Source: Betaproteobacteria bacterium
GTDB taxonomy: Bacteria > Pseudomonadota > Gammaproteobacteria > Burkholderiales > SG8-39
Direction of reading: 5' to 3'
Assembly: GCA_016713125.1 (NCBI GenBank)
Contig: JADJPT010000017.1
Span: forward strand, 30,981 to 94,980
Length of the DNA stretch: 64,000 nucleotides
The translations under genes and the position numbers were made by a program. The notes beneath the pieces are model-generated. The model was not told the DNA's origin. It worked only from the letters and a program-made list of their open reading frames with translations, and did no database searches. Positions 18,139 through 26,641 of this stretch are shown piece by piece (position 1 is the first letter of the stretch; the number at the start of each line of letters is the position of its first letter).

Positions 18139-19780
18139 GATTGATCCGTCTAATGTGGTTTCTCCGCTCCTCCACGAGATCCAGCGCAGCCTTCGCGAAG
18201 GCTTCTCGTTCCGGATGCGCGGGCAGCCTGCTTGAGTTGACGTACTGGAGCCCGCGCGGAAATCAACTCTCGAAGTTCATCGTTCATGACCATGAGCTCG
18301 GCAATGGCCTTGCGTCCCTTGAAGCCGGTTCCTCGGCAATGTGAACAGCCGCGTCCTCGTAGGAACGTGAAGGTGGGGACGTCTCCCTTCGGAATGGCCG
18401 ACTCCTCAAGCAAGGTTGCGCTAGGAATATCTGCGGCGCGGCACTGTGGGCAGTTCACCCGAACAAGGCGTTGAGCCATGACTGCATTCAGGGCGGAAAC
18501 AAAATTGAAGGTGTCCACGCCCATGTGCATGAACCTCCCGATGACATCGAATACGCTGTTTGCATGTACGGTGGTGTAGACGAGATGCCCCGTAAGTGCG
18601 GACTGAACCGCTATCTCAGCAGTCTCCGGATCCCTGATCTCTCCCACCATGATCCTGTCAGGGTCATGCCGAAGGATGGATCGCAAGCCTCGCGCGAAGG
18701 TCAGGCCCTTCTTTTCGTTCACCGGTATCTGAAGTACGCCAGGTAGCTGGTACTCGACCGGATCCTCGATAGTGACGATCTTGTCCAAACCCTTGTTGAT
18801 TTCTGACATCACTGCGTACAGCGTCGTGGTCTTGCCGCTGCCTGTGGGGCCGGTAACAAGCAGCATCCCATGCGGCTCTGCGGAAAGTCGGCGAACTCGT
18901 TGCATGATCCCGGCATCGAATCCCAACTGATCCAGGCTTAGTCCATGCAAATGATCCGACAAAGACTGCTTGTCCAGGATGCGAAGCACCGCATCCTCAC
19001 CGAAGACACTCGGCATGATGGATACGCGCAGATCGATTTCGCGTCCCTTGGCGCTGACCTTGAATCGGCCATCCTGCGGAACGCGTCGTTCAGATATATC
19101 CAGATCAGCCTTTACTTTTACGCGTGAGATGGCCTGGTCCGCGAAGTCCGGCCCTCCACAGACTTGATCGTGCACAACACTCCGTCGATGCGATACTTCA
19201 CCGTCAATCCGGACCCGGAGGTTTCCAGGTGAATGTCGCTCGCTCCGGCCTTCAGTGCGTCGTAAAGAGTGGAATTTATCAGTCGAACTACAGGGCTTTC
19301 CGTTTCGCCAATCGACTCAATGGAAAGATCCTCGACAGATCCTCGGTGCTTGATTCGTCCTTCTTGTTCGGTGGAGAGTCCATCGATTGCGCGCAGCCCC
19401 TCTTCCTGAAGTGACAAGTAGGCCGAAACGTCGAGCGGATGGGCCAGACGGTAGGAGAACGGTGCGCGCACGGTTTCCTCGATCCAATCCTGTGTGGAGC
19501 TGTCGTAGGGGTCACCCACAACCAGGAGGAGGGTACCTGCGGGAGATCGCAGTGCGAGGCAAGATCGGCGACTGGCTTCTCCGAAAGGCACGACGGAGAA
19601 ATCGGGTTGCAACTCCCGCATGATCTCCATGTCAATAGTTTCGATGCGCAAGCTTGTGGAAAGCCTGAGCATGAACTCCTCGCGAGGCAAAGAAAGCTTC
19701 TCCTCGATGAGATCAACGATGCGACGTTGTGTTCGGTCGCGTTCCGCTTTCGCACAGAGGACATCTTCCGCAGGGATCAT
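18116..19780 (-). CDS. gspE: Type II/IV secretion ATPase GspE/PilB-like (two frameshifts)
   Basis: About 555 residues when joined. An N1 domain leads to VVRLINSTLYDALKAGASDIHLE. After one indel near 19150 the ATPase core continues. It holds Walker A GPTGSGKTTT (about residue 310), Asp box TIEDPVEYQL, Walker B SILRHDPDRIMVGEIRD, His box ALTGHLVYTTVHANS, and a zinc motif CPQC...CSHC. A second indel near 18205 hides the normal end, VEERRNHIRRINRVTF. It powers pseudopilus assembly. ATG overlaps the gspF stop by four bases. Confidence 0.85.
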
Positions 19781-20967
19781 TGAATGCTCCCCGCAAGCTC
19801 AAATATGGGCATGTACATCAGAACCACCACCAGCCCTACGGCCAGTCCAAGAGCAGCCATCAGAATGGGCTCAAATGCGCGCATGAACGCATCCACAAAA
19901 CGCGCTGTTTCCTCGTCATGGAATCGGGCGGCGCGATCAAGCAGTTCTCCCATTCTTCCGCTGCGTTCTCCGACGGCCAGCATTCGGATGGTGACGGGAG
20001 TGGAAAGCGTGGTGGCATTCAAAGCGGAGGAGATCGAGTGACCTTCTTCAATGGACTTTCGTGCCCGCGAAAGTTGGTGCTGCAGGTGTTCGGCGAGCAA
20101 CCCAGATACCATATCCATCGCGGGAAGAATGGGTACCCCGGCGCGCAAAAGCATGCCCAGCGTTCGGTAGAAACGAGCCAGTTGGTAAATGCGCATGCGC
20201 TCTCCGAGCACAGGAAGGCTCCACAGAGCATTGGAGATGCGGGTGCGTGCGTCTTTCCTGGAAAGCAACCACGCGGCCAATACTAGCGAGCCTCCGACCA
20301 GCATGGCGGCAACCATTCCGTGCTCGCGTAATAGTCGACCCAAGCCAAGCAGTGCGCTGGAAAAGAATGGAAGTTCTGTGGAAATGTCCTCGTATACAAG
20401 CGCGAAACGAGGAATGACATAGAACATCAGGAACGCCAGCACCAGGCTACCTACAGTCAGCAGAATTGCCGGGTATATCGAGGCCGCAACGATCTTCTTG
20501 CGTACCTTGTCCAGTTCGTCCTGATAGTTGATGTATCGCGCCAACGCCTCCTTTAGATCTCCCGTTCTCTCGCTGGAGCGCACGGTAGCCACATACAGCG
20601 CCGGAAAGTGCCCAGGAAATCTTTCCAATGCCTGTGATAGCGGTATTCCTTCGTGCAGCGATCGCAGAATTTCACTCAATACGCGGGCAGATTCACCACC
20701 ACCGTCGCGATCCGCCAATGTCTGCAATGCTTCGACGAGATTCAGCCCGGCATCCAGCAAGGCAAGGAGTTCGACAGAGAACAGTGCCGTCGGGAATCGA
20801 TGGGCCTTCGCGGGGACAACGACGCTAAGTCTGTTTCGCGGTGTGGCGGAGAGAACTGCATAGCCTCGCTGGCGGGCCACTTCATGGAGCCCAACCATAT
20901 TGGCAGCCTCGAGTTCAAGGGCCACCACTTGTTGCCTTGCGTCGACAGCCTTAACCGCGTAGCGCAT
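19777..20967 (-). CDS. gspF: Type II secretion inner membrane platform protein GspF
   Basis: 396 residues, the usual GspF length. Two T2SSF repeats are visible: LFSVELLALLDAGLNLVEAL ... LKEALARYINYQDELDKVRKK, and RFYRTLGMLLRAGVPILPAM ... LLDRAARFHDEETARFVDAFM. Membrane helices follow each (AILLTVGSLVLAFLMFYVIP; LMAALGLAVGLVVVLMYMPIF). It starts nine bases after the pseudopilin gspG and overlaps gspE, so it is within the same transcript. It anchors the ATPase and the pseudopilus base in the inner membrane. Confidence 0.9.
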   Translation of the reverse strand: MRYAVKAVDARQQVVALELEAANMVGLHEVARQRGYAVLSATPRNRLSVVVPAKAHRFPTALFSVELLALLDAGLNLVEALQTLADRDGGGESARVLSEILRSLHEGIPLSQALERFPGHFPALYVATVRSSERTGDLKEALARYINYQDELDKVRKKIVAASIYPAILLTVGSLVLAFLMFYVIPRFALVYEDISTELPFFSSALLGLGRLLREHGMVAAMLVGGSLVLAAWLLSRKDARTRISNALWSLPVLGERMRIYQLARFYRTLGMLLRAGVPILPAMDMVSGLLAEHLQHQLSRARKSIEEGHSISSALNATTLSTPVTIRMLAVGERSGRMGELLDRAARFHDEETARFVDAFMRAFEPILMAALGLAVGLVVVLMYMPIFELAGSIQ

Positions 20968-20976
20968 CTTGGAGGC

Positions 20977-21384
20977 TTAGTTGCCAATATCGGCGTTCTC
21001 GCCGGTGCCACCAGGCTGACCATCCTTCCCGAAGGACAGCAACTCGTACTCCCCTTTGGATCCAGGGCTTCTATAGACGTAGGACTTTCCCCAAGGGTCG
21101 AGAGGAACTGCTTTCTTCAGGTAGGGCCCTCCCCATTGCGGCTCGTTTCCCGGACGGTCCACCAACGCCTTAAGACCCTGCTCCGTAGTGGGGTATCGGC
21201 GCACATCCAAGCGATACTGGTCCAGTGCCTTGTCAAAGGGGTCCATCTGGGCTCGGGCAACCTGTACTTCGGACTTGCCGACTTGGGAGAAGTAGCGCGG
21301 CGCGACATATCCGGCCAGGAGACCGATGATGACGATGACGACCAACAGTTCAAGCAGGGTGAAGCCTGAGGTCTGATTTCGCAT
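20977..21384 (-). CDS. gspG: Type II secretion major pseudopilin GspG
   Basis: 135 residues. SGFTLLELLVVIVIIGLLAGYVAP is a classical prepilin N-terminus with Glu at +5. The body matches GspG closely: KSEVQVARAQMDPFDKALDQYRLD, RYPTTEQGLKALV, WGGPYLKKAVPLDPWGKSYVY and LLSFGKDGQPGG with the Asp-rich calcium-site end. First gene of the operon. The preceding 437 bases hold the likely promoter, which I cannot define. Confidence 0.93.
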   Translation of the reverse strand: MRNQTSGFTLLELLVVIVIIGLLAGYVAPRYFSQVGKSEVQVARAQMDPFDKALDQYRLDVRRYPTTEQGLKALVDRPGNEPQWGGPYLKKAVPLDPWGKSYVYRSPGSKGEYELLSFGKDGQPGGTGENADIGN

Positions 21385-21821
21385 GATCTACCGAAATGTC
21401 GCTCGCCTGTCTGGCGACCCAAGCGGGGCTGGGGCTATCTGATTCGCTTCCAGATTATCAGCGCAACGCTTCCCGTCACAAGCACCGAATGGCGCCCGCA
21501 TGCGGCATGTTCCGATATGGCAATTTTTCGCCCAACTAGGCCTTCAGGCCTATTGGCAGGACGGGAGAAATTAGGTAGGGAACGCGTCGCGCGAATGAAG
21601 AGAAGTTCCGGTCACATGGAACGTGCCAGAGCCAGAAATGGCGGAAAGGCAAGCTGCAGACACTAGCCCATAGAGGACAGATACTGAGCTTCTGATGAAC
21701 TTAGATGGCCATTGCAGCCAGTACGAAGGTCGCTGCTAGGGGCGAGTTACCTGGTCATCAGGTGTGAATGGAGTACACGCGAATGACGAAACGTGCTTCC
21801 GGATGGCATCCGGAAGGGGGG
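21385..21821 (+). other. Intergenic region upstream of the secretion operon
   Basis: About 440 bases without a convincing gene. There is a perfect 6-bp inverted repeat (TAGGCC TTCA GGCCTA) at 21537-21552, but it has no T tract. It should include the promoter of the gspG operon; no clear -35/-10 pair was found. Confidence 0.5.
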
Positions 21822-22445
21822 CTATTGCCTCTTTGATCCGGATTCAGGCGTGACATTTGCCTGACCTTTTTCCTTCACTCGTTCGTTAGCCGATGTGAAT
21901 CTCGAGCTGATATTGCTCATCAGGATCCTGTAAAGCCCGGGGAATCTGGTTTCCAGGATCCATCTATCGATCCAACTTGAAGATCTCTTGTCGTCCAGAA
22001 CGTTTTTGGCCACCTTTTCAAGCAACGCGTTCTGCTCGCTAAGCTGCTTCTTTGCCACCTGCAGGTGTTGATGGGCCTGATGCAGTTCTGACTTGAAGCG
22101 ATCTCGATCTTGAATGATGGGAAGAAGACTATTCATGAAAAGGTAGGAGAACCTCTTCGAGGAATCGTCCTCAAGGGACTGGATGGCCTCAGGGGCCAAA
22201 AAGCCTTTTCGGATGGCATCTTTCTGCTGTCGCCTTACTGCTGCACGGAAGTCGGCGGCCCTATCAAGAATTGCAGTTGAATCTGCGAGTATGGAATCAA
22301 TGACACGTTGGATGTCCTCGGGGACATCGACGCCGTCATCTGCGCTTGAGGCCCCAATTCCATTTGCCAGGGCTTCAAGTATTGCGTGAGTTTGTGGAGC
22401 GTCGGTGTGCTCCCAGCGATGGTAGGCCAGAGCCTGTGTAGACAA
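21822..22445 (-). CDS. Hypothetical coiled-coil protein
   Basis: 207 residues, no signal peptide or membrane helix. The N-terminal half is helical with DVPEDIQRVIDSILADSTAIL and VRRQQKDAIRKGFLAPEAIQ. A central coiled coil (FKSELHQAHQHLQVAKKQ, LSEQNALLEKVAKNVL) follows, then WIDRWILETRFPGLYRIL. No family is recognised. It is separated by long intergenic regions from both neighbours and so is probably monocistronic. Confidence 0.6.
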   Translation of the reverse strand: MSTQALAYHRWEHTDAPQTHAILEALANGIGASSADDGVDVPEDIQRVIDSILADSTAILDRAADFRAAVRRQQKDAIRKGFLAPEAIQSLEDDSSKRFSYLFMNSLLPIIQDRDRFKSELHQAHQHLQVAKKQLSEQNALLEKVAKNVLDDKRSSSWIDRWILETRFPGLYRILMSNISSRFTSANERVKEKGQANVTPESGSKRQ

Positions 22446-22818
22446 ATCGAAGCCATTTGCTGGGTACTAGTCGAAGTGATGAGCAGTAAAGCAGAAGGCT
22501 CGAGGATTTTAAATAACTAATTGATTAAAAATAATAAAAATGCATTCTTTTGGAATATTCGGGCAGGATTGGGAATCACTGTGTTGGATGGGACATCCAC
22601 TCCAGTCGATGCGCTTTTCCCATCTCGGGTAGTTGCTGGAAGATTCAGCGTGGTGGCCTGCAACCGATCTGGTCGGGAGGCAAACTGGGAGTCGGCAAGT
22701 GTCCATGGCGCGGTTTCCGTGGTGACTTGGAGTACGCGTGGAGCACAACGACGCCGCACCGCGGTCAGGCTACGGTGTGTCGGGAGGCTTCGGGGATCCG
22801 ACTGCTTGAAAAGAAAGA
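22446..22818 (+). other. Intergenic region with an AT-rich patch
   Basis: No supported gene. Bases 22505-22556 are strikingly AT-rich (TTTAAATAACTAATTG, then runs of A and T) in an otherwise GC-rich region. It could hold the promoter of the divergently placed hypothetical gene or a remnant of acquired DNA. The plus-strand reading frame here ends in the residue string typical of translating a tRNA backwards and is not a gene. Confidence 0.45.
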
Positions 22819-22893
22819 TGGTGGGCGATAGTGGTTTCGAACCACTGACCCCTGCCGTGTGAAGGCAGTGCTCTACCACTGAGCTAATCGCCC
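22819..22893 (-). tRNA. tRNA-Val (CAC)
   Basis: Cloverleaf on the minus strand with encoded CCA. Acceptor GGGCGAT pairs ATCGCCC, D arm GCTCAGTGGTAGAGC, anticodon stem CTGCC/GGCAG with loop TTCACAC (anticodon CAC), and T arm AGTGG TTCGAAA CCACT. Confidence 0.95.
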
Positions 22894-22972
22894 CCGGAAC
22901 TGCGGGAGGCGCGCATTTTACGGGTGCGGCCGTTCGCGGTCAACGCGGGTGCATGTCGCGCGTGCGGGCGGC

Positions 22973-23608
22973 TCAATCGGCGGGAAATTCGGCCGTATCG
23001 AGCTGCCAGCGTATCCACAGCACGCCGATCATGGCGGCCAGCATCATGGTCGCGTCGAACAGCCAGGCGACCACCGGGAAGGCCAGGTAGAACACGCGCA
23101 GGCCGTTGCCGTAGAGGTGACCGGCGCGGTTGATGTAGCGGGCGACGACTTCGCCGCGATCCTGCACGGCCACGGCGTAGCCGGCATGGTTGTAGAGCCG
23201 GATCGACAGCGAACACAGCAGGAAGGCGCCGAAGAAGGCGCTCATCAGCAGGAACACCTTGAGCGGGAAGAGCTCCGTGGCCATGGCCAGGCCGTGGGCG
23301 CGATGCCAGGCGGTGGACAGGCGGTCAACCTCGCTGGAGAACGCCATGGTGCCGGCCAGGGCCAGCGCGGCGGTCGAGGCCAGGAAGCTCGCCGCCATCA
23401 CCGAGTTGCGCAGTGTCTGCACGGCAAGTATGCCGTTGGCGGGCGTGCGCGTCATCGCTTCCACCCAGTCGGCGCGCACGCGGTCGTGCACCTTGCGGGC
23501 CGAAACCGAAGGATCCAGGTGCTCGCGACGCGAATGCATCCATCGATAGATCGCCAGCAGGCCGATCGCCGCGGAGAGCAGCAGCAGTTCGTAGCCGACC
23601 GGATTCAC
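22973..23608 (-). CDS. DUF599-type membrane protein
   Basis: 211 residues from a GTG four bases after the dctM stop, so it belongs to the TRAP operon transcript. The family pattern is visible: HSRREHLDPSVSARKVHDRVRADWV, ILAVQTLRNSVMAASFLAST, FFGAFLLCSLSIRLYNHAGY and GLRVFYLAFPVVAWLFDATMM. About four to five membrane helices. Function is unknown in the family. It is followed by tRNA-Val. Confidence 0.85.
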   Translation of the reverse strand: MNPVGYELLLLSAAIGLLAIYRWMHSRREHLDPSVSARKVHDRVRADWVEAMTRTPANGILAVQTLRNSVMAASFLASTAALALAGTMAFSSEVDRLSTAWHRAHGLAMATELFPLKVFLLMSAFFGAFLLCSLSIRLYNHAGYAVAVQDRGEVVARYINRAGHLYGNGLRVFYLAFPVVAWLFDATMMLAAMIGVLWIRWQLDTAEFPAD

Positions 23609-23612
23609 GGCT

Positions 23613-24905
23613 TCACTTCATGTAACCCGGCAGCCAGGTGGCGAGCTGCGGGAACGCCAGCATGACCGCCAGCAGCAGGCAGTTGGCGATCACGAACGGC
23701 GTCACGCCGCGGAACACCGTTCCAAGGCTCACGTGCTTGAGCAGGTTCCTGACCACGAAAATGTTCATGCCCACCGGCGGACTGATCAGCCCGATCTGCA
23801 CCACCACCACCACGATAACCCCGAACCAGAGCGGATCGTAGCCCAGGTGGGTGACCAGCGGGAAGAACAGCGGCACGGTCAGCAGGATCATCGACAACTC
23901 CTCCATCGCCGTGCCGAGCACGATGTACACGAGGAAGATCGCGAGCATGACCATCACCGGATGCAGCTCGAACTGCTGCACGAAGCCCTTGAGGTCGGCC
24001 GGCATCGAGGTGTAGTTGACGAAGTTGGCGAACAGCAGGGCGCCGATCAGGATCATGAACAGCATCGAGGTGGTGCGTGCGCTCTCCACCAGAACCTCGA
24101 GGAACACCTTCCAGGTGAGCGCGCGCCGCCAGAGCGCGAAAGCGAACGCTCCGCCCGCGCCTATGCCGGCGCCTTCCGTGGCGGTGAATACGCCGCCGTA
24201 GATCCCGCCCATGACCAGGGCGAACAGCGCGACCACTGCCCACACGTTGCGCAGGGCGCTCAGGCGCTGCGCCCAGTCGTGCCGCTCGCCGGGGGGGCCG
24301 GCCAGCGGATCGCGCCAGGTGATCCAGGACACGGCCAGGCACAGCATCACGGTCAGGACGATGCCGGGCAGGATGCCGGCGGCGAACAGCTTGCCGATGT
24401 TCTGCTCGGTCATGATGCCGTACAGCACCATGATCACCGAGGGCGGGATCAGGATGCCCAGCGTGCCGCCCGAGGCGATCGCGCCGGTGGCGAGGGAGTC
24501 CTTGTAGCCGTATCGGCGCATCGAGGGGTAGGCCACTTTGGAGAAGGTGGCTGCCGTGGCGATTGAGGAGCCGCAGATCGCTCCGAAGCCGGCGCAGGCC
24601 ACGATGGTGGACATGGCGAGGCCGCCGCGCTTGTGGCCGAGGAAGGCGTTGGCCGCATCGAACAGTTCCTCGGACATCCGCGCACGCACCACGAAGTTGC
24701 CCATCAGGATGAACAGCGGAATCACCGACAGCGTGTACTGCAGACCGGTCTCGTAGGTGGTCTGCGCCATCATCTGCGCGGCGGCATTGAAGTTGAGCTT
24801 GTACATCACGCCCAGAAAACGGGTCAGTCCCATGGCAAAGGCCATCGGGATGCGCAGGAAGGCCAGTCCGAGGAAGACGGCGAAGCCGATCAACGCCTCG
24901 CTCAT
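23613..24905 (-). CDS. dctM: TRAP transporter large permease
   Basis: 430 residues, about twelve hydrophobic segments, the DctM/SiaM length. Characteristic stretches are FGAICGSSIATAATFSKVAYP, GAIASGGTLGILIPPS, FLVYIVLGTAMEELSMILLTVPLFFP and QIGLISPPVGMNIFVV. Couples a sodium or proton gradient to uptake of an acid delivered by the DctP protein encoded upstream. Its start overlaps the dctQ stop by four bases. Confidence 0.93.
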   Translation of the reverse strand: MSEALIGFAVFLGLAFLRIPMAFAMGLTRFLGVMYKLNFNAAAQMMAQTTYETGLQYTLSVIPLFILMGNFVVRARMSEELFDAANAFLGHKRGGLAMSTIVACAGFGAICGSSIATAATFSKVAYPSMRRYGYKDSLATGAIASGGTLGILIPPSVIMVLYGIMTEQNIGKLFAAGILPGIVLTVMLCLAVSWITWRDPLAGPPGERHDWAQRLSALRNVWAVVALFALVMGGIYGGVFTATEGAGIGAGGAFAFALWRRALTWKVFLEVLVESARTTSMLFMILIGALLFANFVNYTSMPADLKGFVQQFELHPVMVMLAIFLVYIVLGTAMEELSMILLTVPLFFPLVTHLGYDPLWFGVIVVVVVQIGLISPPVGMNIFVVRNLLKHVSLGTVFRGVTPFVIANCLLLAVMLAFPQLATWLPGYMK

Positions 24906-25432
24906 GCCGCCCCTCCGCCGTCCTGCTCATAGTGACGGGTGGGTTTGCGCAGCATCAGCACCAGCATGGCGACCGCGGTCAGCAGCGTCAGCACGCTCAT
25001 GCCGTAGACCAGCGGACCCAGCGAGAACTTCAGCGAGGCGGTGGTTTCGCCGGCGGCGTTCATGTGCGCCGCGCGCAGCCACAGCCGCCAGCCGAGGAAG
25101 CCGGTGCAGGTCGCGCCGACCAGGCAGGCGGCGACGTGCTGCACGTGGAACAGCCAGTCCGGGGTCATGGCGTCGAACAGGTCGACGGTGACGTGCTCGT
25201 TCCTTAGCGTGACCAGCGGCAGTCCGGCGAAGATCAGCGCGGCCAGCAGGCATTCGGTGATTTCGAAGCCGCCGGCAATCGGCTTGTTGAGGATGTAGCG
25301 CGCGATCACGTCCGCGCAGGTGAGCGCCATCAGCGCGAACAGCACCGCGCCGGCCACTTGCGAGAGTCCGGGGATCAGGAACCGGTCGAACCAGTCCAGC
25401 GGGGCGGCGTCGATGTTCTCGTTGGGATTCAA
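24902..25432 (-). CDS. dctQ: TRAP transporter small permease
   Basis: 176 residues with four membrane helices (VAGAVLFALMALTCADVIAR; ECLLAALIFAGLPLVTL; LVGATCTGFLGWRLWL; VLTLLTAVAMLVLMLR). I place the start at TTG 25432, preceded by GGGGA at correct spacing. The longer GTG start at 25468 would lie inside the terminator hairpin that separates dctP from dctQ. DctQ bridges the large permease in the inner membrane. Confidence 0.85.
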   Translation of the reverse strand: MNPNENIDAAPLDWFDRFLIPGLSQVAGAVLFALMALTCADVIARYILNKPIAGGFEITECLLAALIFAGLPLVTLRNEHVTVDLFDAMTPDWLFHVQHVAACLVGATCTGFLGWRLWLRAAHMNAAGETTASLKFSLGPLVYGMSVLTLLTAVAMLVLMLRKPTRHYEQDGGGAA

Positions 25433-25453
25433 TGCGTTTCCCCGCGTACGCTC

Positions 25454-25489
25454 AAAAAAACGCGGCACCCGCCGTCGGCGTGGTGCCGC
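25454..25489 (-). terminator. Intrinsic terminator between dctP and dctQ
   Basis: On the minus strand GCGGCACC, a 12-base loop, GGTGCCGC and then a run of seven T. It follows dctP and precedes dctQM. Partial read-through would give an excess of the binding protein over the membrane subunits. Confidence 0.85.
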
Positions 25490-25522
25490 ATCCGTGCCGG
25501 TGCGCTCGCGCGCACCGCATGA

Positions 25523-26539
25523 TTACTTCTTCGACAGCGCGGCGATCTCGGCGCGGAACGCCTTCAGTGCCGCTTCTCCGTCCACGCCCTTGGTCTTGGC
25601 CTTCTCGAACCAGGCCTTCTCGACGTTGGCGGTTTTCGCCTTGATCTCGCTCACCAGCGCGGCGCTGGCCTGCACCACCGGGATCTTGGCTTCGCGCACG
25701 GCCGCCTCGCCCTTGGTGTCGGCCGCATCCCAGGTCTTGCCGGCGCGCCGCGCATAAGCCTCGCCCGAGAGCTTCATGATCGCGCCCTGGTCGGCCTTGG
25801 AAATCTTGCCCCAGGTGGCCGGATTCATCATGAACACGAAGCTCACGTTGTAAAGGCCGCCCGGCACGTAGGTGACGTGCTTGATCAACGGCACCAGCTT
25901 GAACGACATCGGCGATTCCTTGGGGAAGAACACGCCGTCGGCCACGCCGGAGGAGAGGATCTCGTAGGATTCGCTGGCCGGCTTGAGCAGCGGGCTGGCG
26001 CCGATCAGCTTGGTGATCTCGTTGACCATGCCGCCGCCGACGCGGATCTTCAGGCCGTCAAGATCCTTGAGCGCGTTGATCGGCCGCTTGGTGTTGTACA
26101 TCTGGCCGGGACCGTGCGTGAACACACCCAGCGTCACCACGCCTTTGTGTTCGTCGGCCTTGGCCAGCATCTTGTCGTAGATGCGCTGGTAGGCCACAGA
26201 GGTGACTTCCGAAGTGTCGCCGAGGAAGGGCATCTCGGCCATGTCGGAAAGCACGAAGCGGCCCGGCGTGTATCCGTGCACGGTGAATGAAATGTCGGCC
26301 AGGCCGTCCTTGATCGCGTCGAAGGTCTGCGGCGGGGCGACCACGCCCTTGGGCAGCAGGTTGCATTTCACGCGCCCGGAGGTGGCCTTGGTCACGTCTT
26401 CGCACCAGGGCATCATCATGCCGGCGGTCAGGGGGTGGGAGGCCGGTACCCAGGAACTGGCATTGAGCGTCACGCTCTGGGCCTGAGCGGTGGCGGATGC
26501 GAGGAGCGCGACGGCTCCCAGCAGGCGTAGCGTTTTCAT
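25523..26539 (-). CDS. dctP: TRAP transporter substrate-binding protein
   Basis: 338 residues. Signal peptide MKTLRLLGAVALLASATAQAQS. The DctP fold is shown by MMMPWCEDVTKATSGRVKCN, FDAIKDGLADISFTVHGY, LKDLDGLKIRVGGGMVNEI (with the substrate-carboxylate Arg region) and ASESYEILSSGVADGVFF. AGGAGA precedes the ATG. Substrate is unknown. Co-orientation behind an FAD monooxygenase of the aromatic hydroxylase type suggests an aromatic or other organic acid, by inference. Confidence 0.92.
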   Translation of the reverse strand: MKTLRLLGAVALLASATAQAQSVTLNASSWVPASHPLTAGMMMPWCEDVTKATSGRVKCNLLPKGVVAPPQTFDAIKDGLADISFTVHGYTPGRFVLSDMAEMPFLGDTSEVTSVAYQRIYDKMLAKADEHKGVVTLGVFTHGPGQMYNTKRPINALKDLDGLKIRVGGGMVNEITKLIGASPLLKPASESYEILSSGVADGVFFPKESPMSFKLVPLIKHVTYVPGGLYNVSFVFMMNPATWGKISKADQGAIMKLSGEAYARRAGKTWDAADTKGEAAVREAKIPVVQASAALVSEIKAKTANVEKAWFEKAKTKGVDGEAALKAFRAEIAALSKK

Positions 26540-26641
26540 GGTTTGTCTCCTGATGTTTTAGTCGTCGCCGGCCCGGGGCCGGAGCAAAATCATCTTATCA
26601 CGGGCTTGTCTATGGCCAGGTGCGAAACGGTCGCATTCGGA

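Noticed and set aside
21537..21552. TAGGCC-TTCA-GGCCTA hairpin considered as a small RNA or terminator
   Set aside because: Only six base pairs and no T tract or promoter.
22521..22862. Plus-strand frame ending GDSGFEPLTPAV
   Set aside because: The ending is the well-known artefact of translating a tRNA gene on the opposite strand. tRNA-Val occupies the place.
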